From positions 1 to 12,217 of the forward strand of contig DATMRA010000108.1 in the NCBI GenBank assembly GCA_035566535.1: 12,217 bases of DNA. Direction: 5' to 3'. Positions 6,113 to 12,217 of the stretch are shown here, in pieces. The notes under the pieces were generated by a model, which saw only the letters and a list, made by a program, of their open reading frames with translations, was not told the origin of the DNA and ran no database searches. The stretch comes from JAFARE01 sp035566535. GTDB taxonomy: Bacteria; Chloroflexota; Dormibacteria; Aeolococcales; Aeolococcaceae. Positions within the stretch are counted from its first letter, which is position 1. The number at the start of each line of letters is the position of its first letter. Position numbers and translations under genes: made by a program.

Positions 6113-7087
6113 ATGAACACGAACGGAACGCACATCGAGACGCTGACTCCGGCGATCGAGGTGCGCGAGCTCCGCAAGGTCTACCCCGGTGACGTCGAGG
6201 CCGTCAAAGGCATCACCTTCGACGTCGCACCCGGGGAGGTCTTTGGGCTCCTCGGTCCCAACGGCGCAGGCAAGTCGACCACGATCGGGATGCTCACCAC
6301 CACGGTAGCGCCGACCAGCGGCAGCGCGAGCGTCGCCGGCTTCAACGTCGCCACCTCGCCGCGGGAGGCTCGCGGCGCCAGCAGCGTGGTCTTTCAGGAC
6401 ACCGTTCTCGACGCCTCGCTGACCGGCCGCCGCAACCTCGATATTCACGCGCGACTGTGGGGCGTGGATCCCGCCGTGGCCGCGGCGCGCGTCGCCGAGC
6501 TCACCGAGATCCTCGGCATCGCGAAGCTCATCGATCGGCCGGTGAGCAGTTACAGCGGCGGCGAGCGGCGCCGCCTGGAGATCAGCCGTGCGCTGGTGTC
6601 GCAACCGCAGGTGCTCATCCTCGATGAGCCCACCGTCGGACTGGATCCGCGCATCCGCTACGAACTCCTTGACGTCATCGCCGGGCTACGCGCCACGGGT
6701 GAGGTGACCATCCTGCTCACCACACACTACCTCGACGAGGCAGAGCGTCTCTGCGACCGCCTGGCGATCATGCACGCCGGCGCAATCGTTGCGCTCGACA
6801 CGCCACAGGCGCTGCTGGCAGCGCTGGGCCACGAGGTCGTGGAACTACGCATCCACGGCGACACCGAGCACGCGCAAACGACGCTGCGTGACCAGGGCAT
6901 CGCCGGCGACGACGCGTTTGCTGTCGGCTCCACGCTGACCATCCCGATGCGCAACGGTTCAACCACCAACGCGCTGACAGCGATTCGCGGGCTCGATCTC
7001 GGCATCACCGCTATCAGCACGCGTCCGCCTTCCCTCGACGACGTCTATTTGCGCGTTACCGGCGAGCGCTTCGGCGCAGCCGCATGA
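6113..7087 (+). CDS. ABC transporter ATP-binding protein, DrrA-like
   Basis: 324 residues. All nucleotide-binding motifs are intact: Walker A GPNGAGKST (48-56), Q-loop Gln at 95 (VVFQD), signature YSGGERRR (147-154), Walker B VLILDEP with the catalytic Glu at 172, D-loop GLDP, and switch His at 205 (TTHYLDEA). The C-terminal extension of about 90 residues, ending in PPSLDDVYLRVTG, is typical of DrrA/CcmA-type ATPases that energise ABC-2 exporters of antibiotics, lipids or polysaccharide. I took the ATG at 6113, with GGGAG 6-10 bases upstream, rather than the in-frame ATG at 6041, which lies in the promoter. It is followed after 13 bases by its permease, and expression is predicted to depend on the divergent ECF41 sigma factor. 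Confidence 0.94.
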   Translation: MNTNGTHIETLTPAIEVRELRKVYPGDVEAVKGITFDVAPGEVFGLLGPNGAGKSTTIGMLTTTVAPTSGSASVAGFNVATSPREARGASSVVFQDTVLDASLTGRRNLDIHARLWGVDPAVAAARVAELTEILGIAKLIDRPVSSYSGGERRRLEISRALVSQPQVLILDEPTVGLDPRIRYELLDVIAGLRATGEVTILLTTHYLDEAERLCDRLAIMHAGAIVALDTPQALLAALGHEVVELRIHGDTEHAQTTLRDQGIAGDDAFAVGSTLTIPMRNGSTTNALTAIRGLDLGITAISTRPPSLDDVYLRVTGERFGAAA

Positions 7088-7100
7088 AGGAGAAATAGTC

Positions 7101-7964
7101 ATGGCAACAATCACCGCACCGTCGATGCTGTCGCGCGACCGGGTGGCGCTGACCCCGCGCACCTCCGCGCTGGCGGCGCTGGCCACCCTCGCTCGGCGCC
7201 GTTTTTCACTCACCGCACGCACCCCGCGCGAGATCATCGTGCCGCTGATGACACCAGTGCTATTCGCCGTGGTCATCGCCCCTGCGCTGCGCGATGCGGT
7301 AGGAGGGTCGCGCAACGGTGTCGACTACATGTCGTTCGTAGCGCTCGCAACCGTTGGCCTGCTCATCCCGCTCAACACCATCTTCGCCGGGCTGAGCGTC
7401 CTCGTCGATCGCGCTTCGGGCGCCCAGCGTGAGTTGCTCGCTGCACCGATCCGGCGTGCCTTGCTTGTTGGCGGCAATCTGATCGTGGCCATCACGATCA
7501 CGGGGCTGCAGCTCACTGTCCTGATCGTCCTGGCCGCGGTCCGCGGCGCCCAGTTCCATGTCACCCCGTCGGGCATGGCGTGGTTCGTGGCAACGGCACT
7601 GCTCTTCACCATCGGGATGTACGGCATCGCCGAAACGCTGGCCAGCCGCATCAAGCACCAGGAAGAGTACGTCGGCTTCACACCGGCGATCGCGATCGTC
7701 CCCTGGTTCTTCGCCGGCTCGCTGTTTCCGATCAGCGTGCTGCCTGGTTTTCTCACCGTCTTCGCCAAGTTCCTACCACTGACCCACGCGCTGGGGGTGG
7801 TTCGCTATGGCCTTCTCGGCGCCCAGGGAAGTGGCCTCCACGACATCTGGGGAATGACCAACGCCACCACGATGGCGGCCCTCAGCCTCGGCGTGGTCGC
7901 CGTATTTGCGGCAGCTTCAATGACGCTCGCCGTACGTTCGTTCACCCGGTCAGCGGTGCGCTGA
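7101..7964 (+). CDS. ABC-2 type exporter permease, DrrB-like
   Basis: 287 residues with an amphipathic, Arg-rich N-terminus and about six hydrophobic helices: roughly residues 46-64, 77-95, 118-145, 155-175, 190-212 and 258-278. The LTARTPREIIVPLMTPVLFAVVIAPAL segment and the later FTPAIAIVPWFFAGSLFPISVLPGFLTVFAKFLPLTHALGVVRYGLLG are the conserved parts of ABC-2 permeases; the second is the usual signature ahead of the last helix. An AAGGAG at 7087-7092, eight bases before the ATG, overlaps the end of the ATPase gene. One permease with one ATPase suggests a dimer-of-heterodimers exporter; the substrate is unknown. The stop lies within a hairpin shared with the convergent gene. Confidence 0.93.
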   Translation: MATITAPSMLSRDRVALTPRTSALAALATLARRRFSLTARTPREIIVPLMTPVLFAVVIAPALRDAVGGSRNGVDYMSFVALATVGLLIPLNTIFAGLSVLVDRASGAQRELLAAPIRRALLVGGNLIVAITITGLQLTVLIVLAAVRGAQFHVTPSGMAWFVATALLFTIGMYGIAETLASRIKHQEEYVGFTPAIAIVPWFFAGSLFPISVLPGFLTVFAKFLPLTHALGVVRYGLLGAQGSGLHDIWGMTNATTMAALSLGVVAVFAAASMTLAVRSFTRSAVR

Positions 7965-7968
7965 CCGG
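7946..7968. terminator. Hairpin at the convergent ends of permease and reductase-like genes
   Basis: CCGGTCAGC (7946-7954) and GCTGACCGG (7960-7968) form a perfect 9-bp GC-rich stem with a five-base loop GGTGC. It contains the permease TGA and lies nine bases from the stop of the opposite gene. There is no T-tract on either side, so it is at best an atypical, possibly bidirectional terminator or an mRNA 3'-end stabiliser. Confidence 0.5.
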
Positions 7969-7976
7969 TCGCGCCT

Positions 7977-8512
7977 TCAGTCCTCGACCCGGTAGTCCAG
8001 CAGGAGGTAGCCGGTCGGAGAGGCGACGTGGCGGTCCAGCGTCAAACGTCGCGTCAAGGCCTTGTCGAACAGCTTTCGCCGTGCATCCGGACTGCCGGGG
8101 CGATAACGAGCCGCAGTTCGTCGACCATCCCCGCCTCGAGCAGAGACTGGGCCAGAGCAATGCTCCCGTGCACCCCGATATCGCCACCCGACTGCCGCTT
8201 CAGCTCGCTGACGAACTCCGGAAGATCGCCTTCGATGACCCTTGTGTTCGCCCAGGGTTGCACGGGTGTGGTCGAGGTCGCCACGAACTTGTCGACGCCA
8301 TTGATGAAGCTGGCGAACGGCTCGCTGTTGCTGGCCGGCCAGAACGCAGCCCATTCGTCGTAGGTCCGGCGCCCGAGGAGCACGGCCTCTTGGGTGGCAA
8401 TGACGCGGCCGAGGTTCTCCCGCATGACGTCGTCGAAGTCGGTGACGAAGTCGTCCGGCTGCTCTGCGACGCCGTCGAGCGACAGCAACTCGTAGACAAC
8501 TACCTTGCGCAT
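7977..8512 (-). pseudogene. Dihydrofolate reductase/RibD C-terminal family protein, frameshifted
   Basis: From the ATG at 8512 (GGAG about ten bases upstream) the frame encodes MRKVVVYELLSLDGVAEQ, then LLGRRTYDEWAAFWP and GGDIGVHGSIALAQSLLEAGMVDELRLVIAPAV, all landmarks of small DHFR-like reductases that bind NADPH. The frame then changes to unrelated residues and stops at 8054. The missing C-terminus, DARRKLFDKALTRRLTLDRHVASPTGYLLLDYR, is found in the adjacent frame down to a TGA at 7977-7979. The total of 536 bases is one short of a multiple of three. Restoring one base near 8085-8100, in a GC-rich stretch, gives an intact 178-residue protein. It is therefore a one-base deletion or a sequencing error. 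Substrate is unknown; family members are often only generically annotated. Confidence 0.85.
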
Positions 8513-8599
8513 ACACCGTCTCCATGGGTGGTCTCGATGGTGCAGACGCCCGACCGCCCCAAAACTTATCGGTACCGGCAGAGGTCCGTTCAGTCAAGC

Positions 8600-8692
8600 T
8601 GGCGGGAAGGGGGGGATTCGAACCCCCGGAGGGACTTAACATCCCTCACCCGCTTAGCAGGCGGGCGCTTTCAGCCTCTCAGCCACCTCCCC
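8600..8692 (-). tRNA. tRNA-Ser (anticodon GCT)
   Basis: On the minus strand an acceptor stem GGGGAGG pairs with CCTTCCC (one G-T pair), followed by discriminator G and an encoded CCA (8602-8600). The D arm, the anticodon stem CCCGC/GCGGG with loop CTGCTAA (anticodon at 8658-8656), a long variable arm with a 6-bp stem GAGGGA/TCCCTC, and the T arm GGGGG-TTCGAAT-CCCCC are all complete. The long variable arm and GCT anticodon identify the serine tRNA reading AGC and AGT codons. Confidence 0.97.
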
Positions 8693-8704
8693 GTGGGGCC
8701 TCCC

Positions 8705-8710
8705 AGTATA
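8705..8710 (-). promoter_or_regulatory. Candidate -10 element of the tRNA-Ser gene
   Basis: On the minus strand TATACT matches the TATAAT consensus at five of six bases and lies 12 bases before the first tRNA base, as expected for a short 5' leader. The -35 position at 17 bases (AATTCG) is poor. The same interval must also hold the start of the divergent operon at 8754, for which I see no convincing promoter. Confidence 0.5.
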
Positions 8711-8753
8711 GGTAGTGTTTGTCGGCGCGAATTGCTATTGAGAGGAGATCTTG

Positions 8754-9686
8754 ATGCGCTGGGTGACGTACCGGAACGCGGACGACGGCACGGACCGCGC
8801 CGGCCTGATTCTCGGCGGCAATGTCCACGGGCTGCCCCCGGGCGAAACGTTGCTCAGCCTCCTCGGCGATGACGGCGAGGGCCTCGAGCGAGCAGGCGAG
8901 CGCGCGCAACGGGCACCTGTGGAGGTCGTTTCGCTGGACGGCGTCGTCTTGCGCGCACCGATTCCGCAGCCGCCGTCGGTGCGCGACTTCTACGCGTTCG
9001 AGCAGCATGTGCGGACGGCGCGTCAGCGGCGCGGGCTCGAGATGGATCCCGACTGGTATCAGCTGCCGGTCTTCTACTTCAGCAATCCGCACTGCATCGC
9101 CGGGCCGGACGAAGACGTGCGCATCGCGCCGGGGTCCCACGAGATGGATTTCGAACTGGAGGTGGCGGCGATCGTCGGCATGGCGGGCGCCGATCTTGAC
9201 GCGGGGAGTGCGCACCGGAACATCGCGGGTTACTGCGTGATGAACGACTGGAGCGCACGCGACATCCAGCGCCGCGAGATGAAACTGAGCCTGGGCCCGG
9301 TCAAGGGCAAGGACTTCGCCACGTCCCTCGGCCCCATGCTGGTGACGCCCGATGAGCTGCAGTCGAAAGCGAGCGGTCGGGCGTACGACCTCACGATGAC
9401 CGCGTCGGTGAACGGCGTGGAGTATTCGCGCGCCTCACTCGCGGACATTTACTGGAGCTTCGGCGAGATGCTCGCGTATGCCTCACGCGGTGCCCGCGTC
9501 GTGCCGGGTGATGTCATCGGTTCCGGGACATGCGGCACCGGATGCATCCTCGAGCTGTCGCTGGTGCACGGCAGTGATCAGTATCCGTGGCTGCAGCCGG
9601 GCGACGTCGTCGACCTGTCGGTGGAGCGTCTCGGCCGCCTGCGCAACGTCGTTGCTGCCGCATCGCCGGTGCGACCGCTGCGATGA
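8754..9686 (+). CDS. Fumarylacetoacetate hydrolase (FAH) family protein
   Basis: 310 residues. FAH-family enzymes use a divalent metal to hydrolyse or decarboxylate 3-oxo acids, often at the end of aromatic degradation pathways. The metal ligands are visible as Glu134 and Glu136 in DFELEVAAIVG and Asp165 in NDWSARDIQ. The active-site Lys lies in KGKDFATSLGP (186), and the closing loop is GSGTCGTGCILEL. An N-terminal domain of about 75 residues, then FYAFEQHVRTAR with a conserved His at 85, precede the catalytic fold. I used the ATG at 8754 with AGGAG six bases upstream, not the TTG one codon earlier. The stop overlaps the next start (ATGA). Whether it is a true fumarylacetoacetase, a hydratase or an acylpyruvase cannot be decided. 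Confidence 0.9.
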   Translation: MRWVTYRNADDGTDRAGLILGGNVHGLPPGETLLSLLGDDGEGLERAGERAQRAPVEVVSLDGVVLRAPIPQPPSVRDFYAFEQHVRTARQRRGLEMDPDWYQLPVFYFSNPHCIAGPDEDVRIAPGSHEMDFELEVAAIVGMAGADLDAGSAHRNIAGYCVMNDWSARDIQRREMKLSLGPVKGKDFATSLGPMLVTPDELQSKASGRAYDLTMTASVNGVEYSRASLADIYWSFGEMLAYASRGARVVPGDVIGSGTCGTGCILELSLVHGSDQYPWLQPGDVVDLSVERLGRLRNVVAAASPVRPLR

Positions 9687-10177
9687 CGGAACGCGACCGG
9701 ATGCTGCAACGCCTCGACGCCGTGGAAGGACGGCTCGCCGTGCTGTCATCAACGCCGGTGCGTGCGGAGGCACTCACTGAACCCGATCCCGGCAGCGGCG
9801 AGCGCTGGGACGCCGGGCAAGTGTGGGCGCACATGGCGGAGTTCGTCTCATACTGGCTCGATCAGGTGCGATCCATCATCGCCGCGGACACCGAAGAACC
9901 CGTGCCGTTTGGGCGCACCAAGGAGGACGCGGGACGGATTGCCGCCATCGCGCGCGACCGAACGGTCTCGGTCCCTGTTTTGTGGAGCGCGACGCTCACG
10001 GACATCGAGACGTTCCGCAGTTTTCTGGAGAAACTTGATGAACGGGCCTGGCATGTGCGCGGATTGCATCCCTCGCGTGGGGTCATGCCACTGGACCGCA
10101 TCCTCGATGAATTCCTGGTCGGCCACCTGGAGCAGCACGCGGACCAGCTGTCTACCTTGACCGCGGAAGCCTCGTGA
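9683..10177 (+). CDS. DinB-like / maleylpyruvate-isomerase-type helical bundle protein
   Basis: 164 residues, mostly helical. The DinB-fold metal-binding pattern is visible: a first His in VWAHMAEFVSYWLDQV, and a C-terminal pair in VGHLEQHADQLSTL with HxxxH spacing. The superfamily includes thiol-dependent enzymes (mycothiol or bacillithiol S-transferases and maleylpyruvate isomerase) and stress-induced proteins of unknown role. The ATG at 9683 overlaps the FAH stop by ATGA, and the TGA overlaps the GTG of the aminotransferase gene, so translation of the three is probably coupled. Next to an FAH-type enzyme, an isomerase acting before hydrolysis, as in the gentisate or homogentisate pathway, is an attractive but unproven reading. 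Confidence 0.82.
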   Translation: MTERDRMLQRLDAVEGRLAVLSSTPVRAEALTEPDPGSGERWDAGQVWAHMAEFVSYWLDQVRSIIAADTEEPVPFGRTKEDAGRIAAIARDRTVSVPVLWSATLTDIETFRSFLEKLDERAWHVRGLHPSRGVMPLDRILDEFLVGHLEQHADQLSTLTAEAS

Positions 10178-11319
10178 CAACACAGTATTTGACCGACGAG
10201 CGAGCCAAGTTCGTGGTCGACGACGACGTGGCCTATTTCAATACCGCGGCGCTTTCGCCGGTGCTGTCGAGCGTGCGCGCGGCTGCTCATGCAGCGGTCG
10301 ACCGACGTTCCCAGCCGTGGACAATCGGCGGCACTCGCTGGTTCGACGACGTCGAAGACCTGCGCTCACTGGCCGCTCGCCTCCTGGGGGTCGCCGCTAC
10401 CCATGTCGCGTTCGTGCCCGCGACCAGCTACGGTCTCGCCGCGGTCGCCCGCAACCTCAGCGTCAAGGCCCGGGATCGTGTCCTGGTGCTGGACGGAGAG
10501 TTCCCCTCCAACTACTACACGTGGCACCGTTTCGCCCGGCGAACCGGCGCTGAGCTCGTCGTTGTGCAGCCCGAGGCGGGTCAGACGTGGGCGGACGCCA
10601 TCATCGATGCCGTTGACGAGCGCGTGGCAATCGCGTCGCTGCCCAACGTGCACTGGACGAATGGCCGCCTCATCGACTTGAATCGCGTCGCGCCGGTCCT
10701 GCGTGCGGCGGGGTCTTCATTCATCATCGATGCGAGCCAGTCCTTCGGTGCGATGCCGCTGGACGTCGCGACACTCAAACCCGACGCGATCGTCAGCGTC
10801 GGTTACAAGTGGCTGCTCGGACCGTACAGCCTCGGATACCTTTATCTCGACGAACACCTTCACGACGGCGAGCCGCTCGAAGAGAACTGGATAATGCGTA
10901 CCGGGTCCGAGGACTTCAGCTCGCTGATCGACTACTGGGACGAGTACCGGCCGGGCGCGCAACGTTTCGACGTCGGTGAACGCAGCAACTTCCAGCTGGT
11001 GCCGATGGCGACGGCCGCGATTCAACAGCTCCTGGAATGGACCGTTCCGCGGATCGCGGAGACGCTGCAGCTGCGAACAAATTCGATCGCAGAACAGGCC
11101 ACGGCACTCGGCCTGAGCGCGTCGCCGCCGGAGGCGCGTGGTCCGCACATGCTCGGGGTCGAGCTGCCACGCGCGGCTGCGCGCCAGGTTGCCGCGGCGC
11201 TCGATGCTTCACGCGTGGTTGTCAGCGCACGGGGTTCGTCCCTCCGGATTGCTCCGCATCTGCACACCAGCGAGCAAGACATCGAGCGCCTCATGAGTGT
11301 CATCGCGTCCGCTCTGTAG
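10174..11319 (+). CDS. Class V aminotransferase-family PLP enzyme
   Basis: 381 residues, GTG start within the GTGA overlap with the upstream stop. Class V fold-type-I PLP enzymes include cysteine desulfurases, kynureninase, isopenicillin-N epimerase-like proteins and serine-type aminotransferases. The cofactor residues are visible: the phosphate-binding VPATSYGLAAVA (81-92), Asp186 and Gln189 in IIDASQSFGAMP, and the Schiff-base Lys212 in VSVGYKWLLGPYSLGYLYL. The N-terminal AYFNTAALSPV is the family's substrate-side segment (usually written YLNHAAxGP). The C-terminal small domain ends SLRIAPHLHTSEQDIERLMSVI. The substrate is not evident; overlap with FAH and DinB-like genes and an E1 alpha gene 15 bases downstream points to amino-acid breakdown. 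Confidence 0.91.
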   Translation: MTTQYLTDERAKFVVDDDVAYFNTAALSPVLSSVRAAAHAAVDRRSQPWTIGGTRWFDDVEDLRSLAARLLGVAATHVAFVPATSYGLAAVARNLSVKARDRVLVLDGEFPSNYYTWHRFARRTGAELVVVQPEAGQTWADAIIDAVDERVAIASLPNVHWTNGRLIDLNRVAPVLRAAGSSFIIDASQSFGAMPLDVATLKPDAIVSVGYKWLLGPYSLGYLYLDEHLHDGEPLEENWIMRTGSEDFSSLIDYWDEYRPGAQRFDVGERSNFQLVPMATAAIQQLLEWTVPRIAETLQLRTNSIAEQATALGLSASPPEARGPHMLGVELPRAAARQVAAALDASRVVVSARGSSLRIAPHLHTSEQDIERLMSVIASAL

Positions 11320-11334
11320 GCGCGGGTAACATCA

Positions 11335-12217
11335 ATGAATGTGACCACCAGTCCAGGAGGGGCGCCGGCCGAGACCGCCGGGGAGCCCCGGCAGATGGCC
11401 GCGGCATGGCGCGAGGTGGCGCCTGACGGCGGCCTTCAGGAATCAAGCAGCCACGAGCTCGGGCTCGACGACGTGCGGCTGCGAAGCCTGTATCGCCTGA
11501 TGGCGCTCAGCCGCCGGGTCGACCGCCAGGCGATCAACCTGACCCGGCAGGGCGCCCTCGGAGTCTTCGCATCCAGCCAGGGACAGGAGGCCGCCCAGGT
11601 CGGAGCCGTCTTCGCGCTGGAGAAGGACGACTGGCTCTTCCCCTCGTACCGCGACACCGTGGGCGTGTTCGCACGCGGCGTCGACATCGTCGAGATCCTT
11701 GCGCTGTTCCAGGGAAGCTGGCATTGCGGTTTCGATCCGAAGCGATATCGAGTCGCGCCGCTGACGACGCCCTTGGCAACGCAGGCACCACATGCGACCG
11801 GCCTGGCGATGGCGGCGCGACTGCGGCACGACCCCATCGTCGCGCTCACGTTTCTGGGCGACGGTGCGGCGAGCGAGGGCGATGCGCACGAGGCGATGAA
11901 CATGGCGGCAGTCTTTCAGGCGCCCGTGATCTTCTTCGTGCAGAACAACCAGTACGCAATCAGCGTTCCGGTCCAACAGCAGACGCGGGCGTCATCGATC
12001 GCCCTACGGGCTGCCGGCTACGGCATGCCGGGAGTCCTCGTCGACGGCAACGACGTGCTCTCGGTGTACGGCGCGACACGTGCTGCGGTCGAGCGAGCCC
12101 GAGGCGGCGGAGGCCCGACACTCATCGAAGCGGTGACGTATCGCATGGAGGCGCACACCACCGCCGACGACGAGACGCGGTATCGCAGCGCCGACGAGGT
12201 CGAAGCCTGGCGTCAGC
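11335..12217 (+). CDS. 2-Oxoacid dehydrogenase E1 component alpha subunit, 3' end missing
   Basis: 294 residues are present and the frame runs off the right edge. The thiamine-diphosphate motif starts at GDGAASEGDAHEAMN (175) and ends at the NN of FFVQNNQYAIS (204-205). SSQGQEAAQVGAVFALEKDDWLFPSYRD (80-107) and HTTADDETRYR (274-284) are typical of E1 alpha. E1 alpha/beta decarboxylates pyruvate or branched-chain 2-oxoacids and passes the acyl group to a lipoyl E2. HTTADD rather than the phosphorylated-serine loop, and an alpha/beta organisation, suggest the branched-chain or acetoin/PdhA group; the exact substrate is open. ATG 11335 is the first in-frame start, with only a weak purine stretch before it; GTG 11341 and ATG 11395 are alternatives. 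E1 beta is expected just beyond the edge. It lies 15 bases after the aminotransferase, so co-transcription is likely. Confidence 0.92.
   Translation, partial: MNVTTSPGGAPAETAGEPRQMAAAWREVAPDGGLQESSSHELGLDDVRLRSLYRLMALSRRVDRQAINLTRQGALGVFASSQGQEAAQVGAVFALEKDDWLFPSYRDTVGVFARGVDIVEILALFQGSWHCGFDPKRYRVAPLTTPLATQAPHATGLAMAARLRHDPIVALTFLGDGAASEGDAHEAMNMAAVFQAPVIFFVQNNQYAISVPVQQQTRASSIALRAAGYGMPGVLVDGNDVLSVYGATRAAVERARGGGGPTLIEAVTYRMEAHTTADDETRYRSADEVEAWRQ

Larger units (their letters stand above)
5979..6121. repeat. Imperfect inverted repeat spanning the whole sigma/exporter intergenic region
   Basis: The two outward-facing arms meet at 6046/6047. They share the -35 (TGTCAC; centre palindrome GTGACATGTCAC at 6041-6052), a GCGGTG in the spacer, the -10 block CTCGTCCTAC, an ACTCGCA in the leader, and GGAGAC-N-TCATGAACACG (5996-5979 on minus, 6104-6121 on plus, 17 of 18 bases alike). 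The last block covers the Shine-Dalgarno and the codons Met-Asn-Thr of both proteins. The arms are 68 and 75 bases; the plus arm has about seven extra bases in the leader. Confidence 0.75.

Noticed and set aside
7559..7588. TGTCACC inside the permease gene as a further ECF41 promoter
   Set aside because: No CGTC stands at the sixteen-base spacing, and the site is within coding sequence with no gene start downstream.
8600..8692. tRNA-Ser as an integration (att) site of a mobile element
   Set aside because: There is no integrase, no repeated tRNA 3' end elsewhere in the window, and the neighbours look chromosomal.
8751..8753. TTG directly before the ATG as the FAH gene start
   Set aside because: The ATG at 8754 is six bases from AGGAG and gives the usual N-terminus; the TTG adds only one residue.
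7580..8872. A 430-codon plus-strand open frame from the permease through the tRNA into the FAH gene
   Set aside because: It crosses the permease, a tRNA gene and two other recognised genes in wrong frames, and its product is low-complexity Arg/Pro/Gly sequence.
10155..10180. GTGACA at the DinB/aminotransferase junction as a minus-strand ECF41 -35
   Set aside because: No CGTC follows at the right distance, and there is no minus-strand gene there.

Overview
The window is high-GC, tightly packed bacterial DNA. The gene content points to an actinobacterium or a similar high-GC lineage: an ECF41/SigJ-type sigma factor, a toxin-antitoxin pair that closely resembles mycobacterial MazEF9, a DrrAB-like exporter, and candidate leaderless promoters. 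No marker gene fixes the species. There is no rRNA, transposase, integrase, phage gene or CRISPR array, and no gene-free stretch exceeds about 125 bases.

Layout from left to right: (1) 2-1801 (+), the C-terminal part of a penicillin-acylase-family Ntn hydrolase cut by the left edge. (2) 1815-4370 (-), a four-gene operon read arsR, AHSA1-type SRPBCC gene, second SRPBCC gene, MFS transporter. The first three genes are linked by ATGA stop/start overlaps, and a perfect 8-2-8 palindrome lies over the arsR start codon. (3) 4428-4996 (-), a mazE-mazF pair. (4) 5064-5987 (-), an ECF41 sigma factor, divergent from (5) 6113-7964 (+), a two-gene ABC-2 exporter. (6) 7977-8512 (-), a dihydrofolate-reductase/RibD-C family gene broken by a one-base frameshift, convergent with the permease. 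(7) 8600-8692 (-), tRNA-Ser(GCT). (8) 8754 to the right edge (+), an overlapping operon of a fumarylacetoacetate-hydrolase-family gene, a DinB-like gene, a class V aminotransferase and the E1 alpha subunit of a 2-oxoacid dehydrogenase (cut by the edge).

The most interesting part is the 125-base gap between the sigma factor and the exporter. It holds two ECF41-type promoters (TGTCAC[A/G]-N16-CGTC) placed exactly back to back, so that the two -35 elements form a 12-bp palindrome. The resemblance continues outward through the -10 region, the leader and the Shine-Dalgarno into the first codons of both genes, like an inverted duplication of a whole promoter-leader cassette. This predicts a compact circuit in which the sigma factor controls itself and a drug/lipid-type exporter.

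Other points of interest are a probable leaderless, self-repressed arsR promoter, an MFS gene whose conserved N-terminus extends upstream with no ATG/GTG/TTG start, and the single-base frameshift in the reductase-like gene.
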